A DNA stretch of 37,172 nucleotides from DAOPKN01 sp035391225 (lineage in GTDB: Bacteria > Thermotogota > Thermotogae > MWEM01), in the NCBI GenBank assembly GCA_035391225.1, contig DAOPKN010000022.1, positions 1-37,172 of the forward strand. The letters run 5' to 3'. The stretch's first letter is position 1. Every line of letters begins with the position of its first letter. The translations under genes and the position numbers were made by a program. Below the pieces are notes generated by a model. It was given only the letters and a program-made list of their open reading frames with translations, made no database searches and was not told the DNA's origin. This document shows, piece after piece, positions 7,247 through 15,892 of this stretch.

Positions 7247-9958
7247 TCAAGAGTAACTCCGATCCCTGCGGCGAAGGAACCATTTTTCCGTCTCCTCTGC
7301 GAAGAAACCAATGCTTCCCACCAGGACTGCCGTCGTGAATTGCCAGAAGCTCAACGGCACGGTTTGGAAGATCCCTTGAAGGAATGGCACGTACACCACA
7401 AGCACTTGGAGCAGGAAGGTAAGGCCCACCGCCCCAGTGAGCGCGAGGTTGGACGTCAACCCCATCGAAAAGGCGGACTGCACGCGGGATCGGCTGGAAA
7501 AGGGAAGCCCCATCTGCCCCACGGTCAGCGTGGTGAACGCCATGGTTCGGAAAACCCCCACATCTTGTCCACTCTCCCGGAAAAAGTAACCCGCCACCAA
7601 GAAGATCAAGGTGCCCATGAGGCCCCCCAACCAAGCAATGTCCAGCACGGTGCGCCGGTCAAAGATTCCCTCGTCCGGGCGGTTGGGTGGGCGTTTCATG
7701 ATGCCTTTTTCTTCCTTTTCGATCCCCAGTGCCAGCGCGGGGAAGCCATCCGTCAACAGGTTCACCCACAGGATCTGAAGCGGGATGAGGGGCAACGGCA
7801 TTCCCAGTACCATGGCAATCACCATCACGAAAATTTCGGCGATGTTCCCGGTCAGAAGGTACTTCACGAACTTGCGGATGTTCTCGAAAATCATCCGCCC
7901 TTCTTTCACCGCTGCTACGATGGAGGCGAAGTTATCGTCCAATACCACCATGTCGGCCACTTCCTTCGAAACATCCGTGCCCGTAATCCCCATGGCCACG
8001 CCAATATCTGCTTTCTTCAAGGCTGGTGCATCGTTGACACCGTCTCCCGTCATGGCAACGATGTTCCCCTGGCGTTGCAGCGCACCCACGATGCGCAGCT
8101 TGTGCTGCGGTGAAACGCGCGCGAATACCCGGGAGGATTGCAGCGTTTTTTCCAGCGATTGCTCGTCCATTTCGGAGAGCTCCATGCCGGTGACGGGAGG
8201 GACGTTGGCCTTGGGGTTGGAGATTCCCAGCTCCCCGGCGATGTTCTTCGCGGTGAGGGGGTGGTCCCCGGTGATCATGATCGTGGTAATACCCGCCTGG
8301 TTACACTCGTTCACCGCGTCAAACACTTCCTGGCGGGGCGGGTCGATCATGCCCGACATGCCGATGAAAACGAGGCCGGTTTCCAAGTCCCCCGCTTCTT
8401 GCTCGGGAGAAAAGTCGTCCATCTGCTTGAACGCGAAACCCAGAACACGAAACCCTTCGCTCGCCCACTGTTGGTTCTGCTCCATCAGCTTTTGTTTTTC
8501 CTTGCGGGATAAGGGTTTCACAGCATCGGGCCCCAGTACCTGGTCACAGCATTCCAAGAGGCCATCCACCGCTCCCTTGGTCCACACGCTGAACGGCCTT
8601 TCCTGCAGCAAAGCATGCAGTTGTGCAGGGACGTTTTGGTTTCGGTGTACGGTACTCATCCTCTTTCGTTCCGAATCAAAGGGAGCCTCTCCCACCCGGG
8701 GAAACGCGTCCTGGTAGTTTTCCGGGGAAACCCCCGCCTGCAAGGCAAGCTGCACAAGCGACGTTTCGGTGGGGTCCCCCGCCAGCTTTTGACCCGTATC
8801 GTTGCCCGACCCCAGGAACTGGGTGTCGTTGCACAAGAAGCCACATGTCAAAAGCGGAACCAGCGCGGGGTCTTTCACCTGGTCTTCTTGGTCGTCACCC
8901 AGGAAATCGAAACGTCTCTCCCTCGACAGCGCCCGGGTAACTTGCATGTTGTTTTCGGTGAGTGTGCCGGTTTTGTCGCTGCAAATCACGGTAACCGATC
9001 CCAGCGTTTCCACCGCCTGCAACTTGCGAATCAGGGCGTTTCGCTTCAGCATGCGGCGCGTCCCCAGGGCAAGTGCAATGGTCACCGCCGCGGCAAGACC
9101 TTCTGGTACCGCCGCTACTGCCATGCTGATGGCCGTCATCAGCATGAGTTGGACGCCTTCTCCCCGGAGCAAGCCCAGCAAGAAAATCACGCACACGAGG
9201 ATCAACGCGAAGATTCCCAAGAAACCTGCCACACGGTTGAGCTTGAGCTGTAACGGTGTCTTGGTGTCGGCCACGCCCTGGATCATGGTGGCGATTTTGC
9301 CCAGTTCCGTGGACATCCCCGTTTCCACGACGATGGCTTCGCCGCGGCCGTAACTCACCGATGTCCCCGCGAAAACCATGTTCTTCATGTCGCCGGGGGT
9401 GGGCGTCCGATCCCCCTGAAATGGAGATAGGCTCTTTTCCACGGGGGCAGATTCCCCGGTTAGCGCGGATTCCTGGACCTTCAAGTGCATAACCTGCGTC
9501 AATCGGCAGTCAGCGGGAACCACGTTTCCCGTCTCGAGGAGCACCATGTCCCCGGGAACCAGTTGGCTTGCGCGCACCGTTTGCACGTTTCCGTCCCGGC
9601 GAACCTTCACCTCGGGCACCGCCATTTTCTTGAGCTGACGGATGGTCTTTTCCGCTCGGTACTCCTGGGTAAATCCCAGCACCGCGTTGGCCAAGACGAT
9701 GAAGAAAATGACCGTGCCGTCCAGGTATTCCTCCAGGAAGAGCGAAACCACCCCGGCGACGAGTAACAGGATCACCAGGTACGAAGTGAACTGGGTAAAG
9801 AAAATCTTCCAGGGACCTTTGCCCTCCTTTTCCACCAGTTCATTGGTTCCATACTGCGCCAACCGCTTGGAAGCCTCGGACGAAGCCAGGCCCTTCTCCA
9901 CGTTGGTGGAAAGTTTCTGTTCGGTTTCTTCCTTGCTCAGCCTGTACCAGTCTTTCAA
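7247..9958 (-). CDS. P-type cation ATPase, Ca2+-type (PMCA/SERCA-like)
   Basis: A 903-aa P2A-type pump. It has the cation-ATPase N-terminal domain (GLASSEASKRLAQYGTNEL), the actuator motif TGES, phosphorylation aspartate D328 in DKTGTLTEN and the hinge TGDGVNDAPALKKADIG. Ion-site residues match Ca2+ pumps: PEGL in M4, NIAE in M5 and NLLTDGFPA in M6. Predicted role is ATP-driven Ca2+ (possibly Mn2+) export across the cytoplasmic membrane. The start is a TTG at 9958 behind AAGGAGGA; no ATG is closer. It lies 12 bases after the dipeptide epimerase gene on the same strand, so the two are probably one operon read from the promoter near 11075. Length is normal for the family. Confidence 0.93.
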   Translation of the reverse strand: MKDWYRLSKEETEQKLSTNVEKGLASSEASKRLAQYGTNELVEKEGKGPWKIFFTQFTSYLVILLLVAGVVSLFLEEYLDGTVIFFIVLANAVLGFTQEYRAEKTIRQLKKMAVPEVKVRRDGNVQTVRASQLVPGDMVLLETGNVVPADCRLTQVMHLKVQESALTGESAPVEKSLSPFQGDRTPTPGDMKNMVFAGTSVSYGRGEAIVVETGMSTELGKIATMIQGVADTKTPLQLKLNRVAGFLGIFALILVCVIFLLGLLRGEGVQLMLMTAISMAVAAVPEGLAAAVTIALALGTRRMLKRNALIRKLQAVETLGSVTVICSDKTGTLTENNMQVTRALSRERRFDFLGDDQEDQVKDPALVPLLTCGFLCNDTQFLGSGNDTGQKLAGDPTETSLVQLALQAGVSPENYQDAFPRVGEAPFDSERKRMSTVHRNQNVPAQLHALLQERPFSVWTKGAVDGLLECCDQVLGPDAVKPLSRKEKQKLMEQNQQWASEGFRVLGFAFKQMDDFSPEQEAGDLETGLVFIGMSGMIDPPRQEVFDAVNECNQAGITTIMITGDHPLTAKNIAGELGISNPKANVPPVTGMELSEMDEQSLEKTLQSSRVFARVSPQHKLRIVGALQRQGNIVAMTGDGVNDAPALKKADIGVAMGITGTDVSKEVADMVVLDDNFASIVAAVKEGRMIFENIRKFVKYLLTGNIAEIFVMVIAMVLGMPLPLIPLQILWVNLLTDGFPALALGIEKEEKGIMKRPPNRPDEGIFDRRTVLDIAWLGGLMGTLIFLVAGYFFRESGQDVGVFRTMAFTTLTVGQMGLPFSSRSRVQSAFSMGLTSNLALTGAVGLTFLLQVLVVYVPFLQGIFQTVPLSFWQFTTAVLVGSIGFFAEETEKWFLRRRDRSYS

Positions 9959-9970
9959 ACCAAATCCTCC

Positions 9971-11008
9971 TTACATCGTGGGATACAACCGGTTCTTTTC
10001 CACGCGGAAACGCAACGGGGTGTACTCTTTCGCGAGGAAGATCGTATCCAAATCGTGGTAGGCAAATGCTCCCGTGCCGGAGGCAAAGTGGACTCCTTGC
10101 GCGATACCCATCCCCGTCTCGCTCATGCAACCGATCATCAGGGAAACATGGGCACTGCGGGCCATTTCCACGATGGCCAGGGCATCGGAGATGCCCGCTT
10201 TCATCAACTTGATATTGATGAAGTCCACCGCGTCTCGGCGAATGAGGCGAAGCGCGTCGAAGCGAGTCTTCACCATCTCGTCTGCTCCAACGGGGTACAC
10301 GCAGTTCCTTCGCACAAGGCGGATACCCTCCACGTCCTCCACACCCACCGGTTGTTCAAACACCGCGATGGGCACATTGTTTCTTGCCATTTCCTGCCCA
10401 AATGCAATGGCCTGCTTCGGGGTGAACCCCAGGTTGGCATCCACGATGAACCGGGCCTGGGGAACCGCCTCGTAAACGGCCAGCACCCGCTGGATGTCGG
10501 AGGCAAGATCTTCTCCCACCTTGAGCTTGAGAACGTCAAAGCCCGCTTCGAATGCTTCCCTTGACCGGGAAACGGTGTTCTCCAGGGTATCGATCCCAAT
10601 GGTGAGGTCTGTTTCCACGTACTCTTTCTTTCCACCAAGCAAGGTGGACACGGGAACGCCCAAGTGCTGGCTCATGGCGTCCAGAACCGCGTATTGCACC
10701 GCGGCTTTGAGGCTGGGTGCAGAACGAGAGTATCCATCAAGTACATCGAAAAGCCGTCGGTAGGCCAAGACATCCATTCCGCGGATCGCATCCAGGATGT
10801 CCTCCCGGTAACCCATCAACGCACGGATTTGCTCGCCGTTCACCCGGAACGACGGAGATGCCTGCCCCAAGCCCACCACACCGTTCTCCAATTCCAGGCG
10901 CACGTCGATCATGCTGGAGCTGGAACGCACGCTGTTCGTGATGTGGAAGGGAACCCGGTACGCACTTGTGCTGATCGAAAAGAAAAGGTTTGCAACTGCC
11001 GTTTTCAT
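9971..11008 (-). CDS. Dipeptide epimerase (L-Ala-D/L-Glu epimerase type), enolase superfamily
   Basis: A 345-aa MR/MLE-type enolase-superfamily enzyme. The acid/base lysines are placed as in known Ala-Glu epimerases: KLK with K161/K163 and K267 in NIKLMKAG. Metal ligands are seen in IVDAN, FEQP and GADE. It should epimerise L-Ala-D-Glu or related dipeptides in the cytoplasm, feeding murein peptides into amino-acid metabolism; some relatives act on other dipeptides, so the substrate is tentative. The ATG at 11008 is preceded by AGGAGG with 5-base spacing; longer upstream extensions run back through the promoter and are unlikely. It is divergent from diaminopimelate decarboxylase, another gene linked to murein peptides. 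Confidence 0.85.
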   Translation of the reverse strand: MKTAVANLFFSISTSAYRVPFHITNSVRSSSSMIDVRLELENGVVGLGQASPSFRVNGEQIRALMGYREDILDAIRGMDVLAYRRLFDVLDGYSRSAPSLKAAVQYAVLDAMSQHLGVPVSTLLGGKKEYVETDLTIGIDTLENTVSRSREAFEAGFDVLKLKVGEDLASDIQRVLAVYEAVPQARFIVDANLGFTPKQAIAFGQEMARNNVPIAVFEQPVGVEDVEGIRLVRRNCVYPVGADEMVKTRFDALRLIRRDAVDFINIKLMKAGISDALAIVEMARSAHVSLMIGCMSETGMGIAQGVHFASGTGAFAYHDLDTIFLAKEYTPLRFRVEKNRLYPTM

Positions 11009-11033
11009 AGGGACCTCCTGGGCGATTTTTTCT

Positions 11034-11041
11034 GGTATAAT
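11034..11041 (+). promoter_or_regulatory. Extended -10 promoter for lysA
   Basis: TGG then TATAAT (11036-11041) on the plus strand, expected start near 11048 and a leader of about 78 nt before lysA. The leader is too short for a lysine riboswitch and shows no conserved element I recognise. Confidence 0.5.
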
Positions 11042-11072
11042 CAACGAAAGAGCCATGGACAATCGTGCCCCG

Positions 11073-11078
11073 ATTATA
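11073..11078 (-). promoter_or_regulatory. -10 promoter for dipeptide epimerase/P-type ATPase operon
   Basis: The minus strand reads GGTGTATAATCGG, with TATAAT at 11078-11073 and no clear -35. The expected start is near 11066, so this transcript would cross the opposing lysA promoter. The two leaders would overlap by about 20 nt. Confidence 0.45.
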
Positions 11079-11125
11079 CACCAAAAAGTGACCCTGCTTT
11101 GTGTCGCGCCCAACAGGAGGAAGAA

Positions 11126-12337
11126 ATGCTGCAATACATCGATACGCAATGGATGGTGGAGCAAGTACGTGTGGAGGAGCTGGCGGAGCGCTTTGGAACA
11201 CCCCTTTACGTGTACAGCATGCAAAAAATCAACGACCAAATCGACCAGGTCATACAGGCTTTCGACAACGTTCCCTGCCTTCCGGGTTTTGCGTGCAAGG
11301 CGAACGGCAACATTCACCTTCTCCATTTCTTGGCGGGACGCGGGTTATGGGTGGACGTGGTCTCTATGGGAGAGTACCACCTTGCACGGGAAGCGGGGGT
11401 GAAAAACCATAAGATCGTGGTAAATGGAAACGCAAAAAACGCCGAGGAGATGGAATTCTTCCTTTCCGAAGGCGTATACTCCTACAATATCGATTCGCGG
11501 GAAGAGTACCGCTTGATCCAGGAACGGAAGATCACCCCGAACCCTGCCACGATCCTTTCGCTGCGCGTGAACCCAGACGTGGACCCTCACACCCACCCCT
11601 ACATCTCCACGGGTTTGCAGAAAAACAAGTTCGGCATCTCCACGGAAGTCGCAGCAGAATTGCTGGCAGAAGACACGCTGGGCATTTCCGGTCTACACAG
11701 CCACATCGGTTCCAACATTTTCGACGTGGACGCCTACCTCCAAACGGTCACAACCCTTCTGGATCTTGCCCGCAAGTTCCCCAGCATTGGGCACCTCAAC
11801 CTCGGTGGGGGCTGGGGTATCGACTACGGCCACGACGGGAAGAGTTTCCCCGTGCGCGAATTTTCCGAGAAAGTGGTTCCGTTGCTGCGGGATGCAGGCC
11901 TGCCGGTGATGGTGGAACTGGGCCGCTTCCTGGTAGGACCAGCGGGCATACTGCTTTGCCGCGTGTTGCTGCGAAAGAAAAACCCCCTGAAGGAATTCGT
12001 GGTGCTCGACACCAACATGGCACACTTGATTCGGCCCGCGTTGTACCAGGCGAAGCACCATGTGCAGCCCTTGATTTCCGAAACCCGAAAGCAAATCCGG
12101 GCAGACATCGTGGGTGGCCTCTGCGAAACGGGGGATGTGCTTGCCCTGGATCGGGACTTGCCCGAAGTGTTCCGGGGGGAACTGCTTGCCATCGAAGACG
12201 TGGGGGCCTACGGTTTTTCCATGTCCTCCAACTACAATGGCACACCCCGCCCTGCCGAGGTTGCAGTGCTGGGAAGCAAGTGCAAGTTGATTCGCAAGCG
12301 CGAAAGCTTCTCCGACCTGTACAGGTTGATGGAATGA
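11126..12337 (+). CDS. lysA: Diaminopimelate decarboxylase
   Basis: A 403-aa PLP enzyme of the fold-III (alanine-racemase-like) decarboxylase family, converting meso-diaminopimelate to L-lysine and CO2. The PLP lysine is K58 in ACKANGN; TGLQKNKFGI, HSHIGSN, the phosphate-binding GGGWGIDYG and the active-site-cysteine motif GGLCETGDVLA are all present. Length is typical. The ATG at 11126 has AGGAGGAAG upstream. Its stop overlaps the start of the DUF362 gene (ATGA), so the two are translationally coupled. Related PLP decarboxylases act on carboxynorspermidine or ornithine, but the CETGD motif and overall length favour LysA. Confidence 0.88.
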   Translation: MLQYIDTQWMVEQVRVEELAERFGTPLYVYSMQKINDQIDQVIQAFDNVPCLPGFACKANGNIHLLHFLAGRGLWVDVVSMGEYHLAREAGVKNHKIVVNGNAKNAEEMEFFLSEGVYSYNIDSREEYRLIQERKITPNPATILSLRVNPDVDPHTHPYISTGLQKNKFGISTEVAAELLAEDTLGISGLHSHIGSNIFDVDAYLQTVTTLLDLARKFPSIGHLNLGGGWGIDYGHDGKSFPVREFSEKVVPLLRDAGLPVMVELGRFLVGPAGILLCRVLLRKKNPLKEFVVLDTNMAHLIRPALYQAKHHVQPLISETRKQIRADIVGGLCETGDVLALDRDLPEVFRGELLAIEDVGAYGFSMSSNYNGTPRPAEVAVLGSKCKLIRKRESFSDLYRLME

Positions 12338-13416
12338 GCCTTTCCCCGGTTCCCGTATTTTTCCAAGAATGCTCCGAGTATGCGCAAGTATCCCGAGCGG
12401 TGTCTTCGCTGCTTTCCCCCTTTTCCGAGCAGTTTCTTCCCGGAATGAAAGTGCTCCTCAAACCCAACATGCTGGCGGGTTACACCCCGGAAAAGGGCGT
12501 AACCACGCATCCTTCCGTGGTGGGGGCTGTTTGCCAATGGTTGCAACAGAAAGGCTGCCAACCCGCTGTGGGAGACAGCAGCGGAGCACCAGGCTTTTCC
12601 AGCGTGGCCCGAAAAACGGGAATGGAAGCCCTGTGTAACCAACACAACATCCCCTTGCTGGAACTTTCCCAGCCCCAAACCCGAAAAGGAGAGATCTACC
12701 GGGAAATCCAACTCTCCGGGGTACTGCAACAGTTCGATCGGGTCATCAACCTCCCCAAGCTCAAAACACATGCGCAAATGGGAATCACGATGGGCGTGAA
12801 GAATACCTACGGTTGCGTACCCGGTTTTCACAAGTCCAAGGGGCACCTGCGCGCACAGAACTCCTCCGGGTTCGCCGACCTGCTCATTGACATCCACAAC
12901 CTTGTCAACCCTTCGTTGACCTTGTTGGATGGCGTGGTGGGCATGGAGGGAAACGGCCCGGCGAACGGTAGTACCCGTCGATTTGGAATTCTTGCAGCGG
13001 CACCAAACGCGTATGCCCTTGACATGGCAGTGTGTAAGCTCCTGGGCGTGGAGCCACAGAAAATCCCCGTTTTGCAGCGCGCCCAGCAAAGGGGATACAT
13101 CCCCCCCTTTACATCCCATTGGCTGGAAAACCCGCAACACCCACCACGCATCCCAAGAATCAAGCTGCCGGCAACATCCCCCGTGCTTCCGCTTCCTTCT
13201 TGGCTACTCCCCATTGCCCGTAGGCTTTCCCGTGTGCCTTCCATCGATCCCGCCCGTTGCGTGGCTTGTAAACTTTGCCAAACGCATTGTCCCGCGGAAG
13301 CAATCGACATCGACAAAGGGCATCGCATCGATCGAAAGAAATGCATCCGTTGCTACGTGTGCCAGGAATTGTGTCCAGAGAATGCCATTCGCTTGCATCG
13401 GAGACTGATGGGGTGA
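12334..13416 (+). CDS. DUF362 domain protein with C-terminal 2x[4Fe-4S] ferredoxin
   Basis: A 360-aa cytoplasmic protein. Residues about 30-285 match the DUF362 family (VLLKPNML, THPSVV, GDSSGAPG, LPKLKTHAQMGITMGVKN, ALDMAVCKLLG). The C-terminus holds two [4Fe-4S] motifs of CxxCxxCxxxC type: C309/C312/C315/C319 and C337/C340/C343/C347, the latter followed by PENAI. DUF362-ferredoxin proteins are widespread in anaerobes and presumed to be electron-transfer proteins; the reaction is unknown. The ATGA overlap with lysA means obligate co-expression, which hints at a link to diaminopimelate or lysine metabolism, but that is inference. Confidence 0.85.
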   Translation: MSLSPVPVFFQECSEYAQVSRAVSSLLSPFSEQFLPGMKVLLKPNMLAGYTPEKGVTTHPSVVGAVCQWLQQKGCQPAVGDSSGAPGFSSVARKTGMEALCNQHNIPLLELSQPQTRKGEIYREIQLSGVLQQFDRVINLPKLKTHAQMGITMGVKNTYGCVPGFHKSKGHLRAQNSSGFADLLIDIHNLVNPSLTLLDGVVGMEGNGPANGSTRRFGILAAAPNAYALDMAVCKLLGVEPQKIPVLQRAQQRGYIPPFTSHWLENPQHPPRIPRIKLPATSPVLPLPSWLLPIARRLSRVPSIDPARCVACKLCQTHCPAEAIDIDKGHRIDRKKCIRCYVCQELCPENAIRLHRRLMG

Positions 13417-13551
13417 GTTGGATGGCGGAGAAGGCCAAATTTCCACGGAAAAAGGCAACAAAACGGGTAAAATTCCATTTTTCTGTCTTTTTCTTTCCCA
13501 AACGCGTTTTTTTACGCTTTTCCACCGGGTGAAATTCCGGGTGGTTTCGCG

Positions 13552-13557
13552 TATACT
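13552..13557 (+). promoter_or_regulatory. Probable -10 box before the 146-aa gene
   Basis: TATACT at 13552-13557 in the 176-base gap after the DUF362 gene; no consensus -35. An imperfect inverted repeat (CCACC ... GGTGG, 13522-13544) lies over the expected -35 area and might bind a regulator. The rest of the gap is T-rich and shows nothing else. Confidence 0.35.
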
Positions 13558-13592
13558 AATCCATCCAAAATTTCAACAACGGGGTGTAAAGA

Positions 13593-14033
13593 GTGAATCC
13601 AGATGGTTTGGAAAAGCGGGACCCCTCATCCAATCCCCCCCCTGTCTCCCCGCTTCCGGAAGAAAGAATTTTCCTGCTCCGAAAGATGCTCAAAAGCAAG
13701 TACGTGGACCAAAGATTGAAAGCGTTGCAAGAAATTAACGCGCTTTCGGAAGTTCCGCACGCCATCATGTCGGACATCAAAAACCTGCTGTGGCAGGACA
13801 CGATCCAGGACAGCGAAATCGTGGAACGCATGATGGTCCTCTTCCGCACGCACGACGAAAAAGGCTACCAAACGTTTTGCCTTCTCAAGAACAAGGCAAT
13901 GAGCTCACCAAAGAAAGAAAGGCGTGATCCCCGGGAGATTTCCTTTGGCGAAGGCCAGGAAATCGGGGAAATGGACCCCACGCTGGAGCTGGTCGAAGAA
14001 ATCGGCGACGATGGTGATGACGATCCGGAGTAA
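13593..14033 (+). CDS. Hypothetical protein with acidic C-terminal tail
   Basis: A 146-aa protein starting at GTG 13593 with only a weak ribosome site (GGTGTAAAGA). Not recognised. Residues 22-100 look helical and charged (RIFLLRKMLKSKYVDQRLKA, then DIKNLLWQDTIQDSEIVERM), in a style that recalls HEAT-like helical pairs; the last 30 residues are very acidic (EEIGDDGDDDPE). No TM segment or signal peptide. It lies upstream of the DUF3795 gene with a 50-base gap, so it may share its transcript. Codon use looks like the backbone genes, which supports it being real. Confidence 0.55.
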   Translation: MNPDGLEKRDPSSNPPPVSPLPEERIFLLRKMLKSKYVDQRLKALQEINALSEVPHAIMSDIKNLLWQDTIQDSEIVERMMVLFRTHDEKGYQTFCLLKNKAMSSPKKERRDPREISFGEGQEIGEMDPTLELVEEIGDDGDDDPE

Positions 14034-14083
14034 ACCAAAAGCATGACTTCTCTTTCAAAAACTAACAAGGAGGAACAAACCCC

Positions 14084-14617
14084 ATGAAGGGTAGGAGTTA
14101 CTGTGGGTTAGACTGCCTGAGCTGCGCGATTTTCCAGGCTACCCAGAACAACGATGTGGAAGCGAAGAAACACTTGGCAAAAGAATGGTCGGAAAAGCTG
14201 GGAAGAAGCGTGGGGGAAGGCGAAATCCATTGCAGGGGATGCCAATCCGACGAACTGTTTTTTGCCTGCCACGAATGCCCCATCCGGGAATGCGCCCGTT
14301 ATAAGAGCATCGAAAGTTGCGCGTATTGCTTTGAATTTCCCTGCGACATGGGGAAAGAGATATGGAAAACCATGCCCCGAGAATTTGAAGCCCTGCAAAA
14401 GCAAAACAACGAGTTCTTCGACGAAGAGGAGTACGGCGAAGAAATGTACGACGGTTTCGATGCACCGCACGGCAGTGTTGGAAAAACCCCACGCCACAAG
14501 GAAGGCGCCTACCACGAACCTTCCGGCAGAAGAAAACCGCAACTGGAACTGGAGAAGCACCTGAAAAAACTCCATTCCGTTAACCGAAAAAGTACCGTGA
14601 AAGAAGAGAACACCTGA
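14084..14617 (+). CDS. DUF3795 family cysteine-rich protein
   Basis: A 177-aa protein with the DUF3795 pattern: N-terminal YCGLDCLSCAIFQA, then CRGCQSD, ACHECPIRECARYK and SCAYCFEFPC (residues about 7-90). The many spaced cysteines suggest zinc or Fe-S binding, but the function of this family in anaerobes is unknown. The second half is charged and low in complexity, with an acidic EEEYGEEM stretch and a basic C-terminal helix. Strong ribosome site AAGGAGG before the ATG at 14084. Followed at once by a good intrinsic terminator. Confidence 0.8.
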   Translation: MKGRSYCGLDCLSCAIFQATQNNDVEAKKHLAKEWSEKLGRSVGEGEIHCRGCQSDELFFACHECPIRECARYKSIESCAYCFEFPCDMGKEIWKTMPREFEALQKQNNEFFDEEEYGEEMYDGFDAPHGSVGKTPRHKEGAYHEPSGRRKPQLELEKHLKKLHSVNRKSTVKEENT

Positions 14618-14643
14618 AACCGGGGACATCCCCGGTTTTTTTT
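14618..14643 (+). terminator. Intrinsic terminator after the DUF3795 gene
   Basis: A perfect ACCGGGG / CCCCGGT stem with the loop ACAT, followed by eight or more T residues. It ends the plus-strand unit and sits exactly against the 3' end of the convergent DUF401 gene. Confidence 0.9.
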
Positions 14644-15796
14644 ACACCGAAAGTATCCAGTAGGTGAAAACCCCCGTCAAGGCAAGCAGCGGCGCTACTC
14701 GAGTAAAGGTTGCCAACATGCGGGTTTGGAAGAAATGCGAGGTCAGCACCAGGCACAGGTGCACGGGAGACAAAAGAACGCCCGCAATGGCACTGAAGTA
14801 AATCCACACCGGGTTTGCATGCATGACCAAAAGTAGGGGGGCAGTGATTCCCACCGCGCTTTGCGAAAGCCCGGTGGATAGTCCCATGAGAAAAGGAAGA
14901 AGGAAGGCCATCAACGGTACGCTCAACCCCACCCCGTTGAGTTCCTGCGCGATCGCACTGGGAAAGCCCACTCCTTCCAGGTAAAACTTGTACACGAAAA
15001 ACAAGAAAAGCAAGAGGAACACGTCCCATTTCTTCAGCGCTTCGCGCAGTGCACCGAAAAAATGGCGGTGGCGAAAGCCGAAGTACACCGCGATGTTGAT
15101 CCCCAGGGCAAGGTATCCTTCCACCTGGAATCCCAGGATCAGCACCCCTGTCATCAGGATAAAAAGGACGATCCAAAACCCTTTCACATCTTTCCAGGAA
15201 GCCTTTCGAAAGCGTGGGAAGCGAAAGCCGTTGAAGAGCACCCAACCCGAAAGCAAGGACACCGCAAAGATAGGCAGCATCTGCAACGAAAAGTGGGAAA
15301 CCGGTGTTTGGGTCATGGTTGCAAGAAGGAACAGCGCGGGGTACACGGGCCAGAAAAACTCCATGACGTGGCGAAACCAGTAATTGGTGTTCATCATGTA
15401 CAGGTTGGAAAAACCTCCCGGTTTTCCCACGGCCTTGAGGATGGGTGCGGTAAACATCGCCCCTCCGGGCATTGGGAGGAATCCGATCACCAAGGGGAGA
15501 AAAGCCATCGCGGTGTGATCGTCGAAGACCGCTTGCGCGGAAGCCGCAAACCTTGCCGCATCACCCGAGGAAGAGAGCGCGCTGCTGAACAGGTAAATGA
15601 AAAACACCGTGAGGAGTAACTTGAAAAAGGCCCCATCGGCCAGGGGAGAAACAGCACTTTGCACAAGCACCCGCGCGTCAAATCGGAAGAGAACCACGAC
15701 GATGACCGCCGCAACGAGCGCAACCGTGATCTTTTTCAACCAACGCTGCACGAGAACCAACACGGAAAGAGAAGCAACTACCGCTAAGACCGACAT
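14642..15796 (-). CDS. DUF401 family membrane permease
   Basis: A 384-aa polytopic membrane protein with about 10 hydrophobic helices. The motif GFLPMPGGAMFTAPILK and the late GLSTGLSQSAVGITAPLLL are typical of DUF401, a family related to ion-transporter-like permeases (gluconate and anion permease relatives). Substrate unknown. ATG 15796 is preferred because AAAGGGGTGG lies 4-13 bases in front of it; a TTG at 15817 would add seven residues but falls at the predicted transcription start. It is divergent from the MATE gene and shares an inverted-repeat promoter region with it. Confidence 0.8.
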   Translation of the reverse strand: MSVLAVVASLSVLVLVQRWLKKITVALVAAVIVVVLFRFDARVLVQSAVSPLADGAFFKLLLTVFFIYLFSSALSSSGDAARFAASAQAVFDDHTAMAFLPLVIGFLPMPGGAMFTAPILKAVGKPGGFSNLYMMNTNYWFRHVMEFFWPVYPALFLLATMTQTPVSHFSLQMLPIFAVSLLSGWVLFNGFRFPRFRKASWKDVKGFWIVLFILMTGVLILGFQVEGYLALGINIAVYFGFRHRHFFGALREALKKWDVFLLLFLFFVYKFYLEGVGFPSAIAQELNGVGLSVPLMAFLLPFLMGLSTGLSQSAVGITAPLLLVMHANPVWIYFSAIAGVLLSPVHLCLVLTSHFFQTRMLATFTRVAPLLALTGVFTYWILSV

Positions 15797-15822
15797 GCTC
15801 CACCCCTTTCTGTTCAATATCC

Positions 15823-15851
15823 GAATTGTACCACAATTCGTGGTATAATTC
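15823..15851. promoter_or_regulatory. Divergent promoters on a 12-bp inverted repeat
   Basis: GAATTGTACCAC (15823-15834) and GTGGTATAATTC (15840-15851) form an 11-of-12 inverted repeat with a 5-base spacer. Each arm is an extended -10 box: TGG TACAAT on the minus strand for the DUF401 permease, TGG TATAAT (15844-15849) on the plus strand for the MATE exporter. The arrangement could let one bound protein control both genes. Confidence 0.55.
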
Positions 15852-15892
15852 GTTGTTTTTCCGAATCATTTACTTCGTAGGTAGGAAAGGGA

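Noticed and set aside
11048..11125. Lysine riboswitch in the lysA leader
   Set aside because: The leader is only about 78 nt, less than half the length of the lysine aptamer, and no conserved helices were found.
13501..13520. Terminator after the DUF362 gene
   Set aside because: The GCGT ... ACGC stem around a T-run is only four base pairs, too weak to call.
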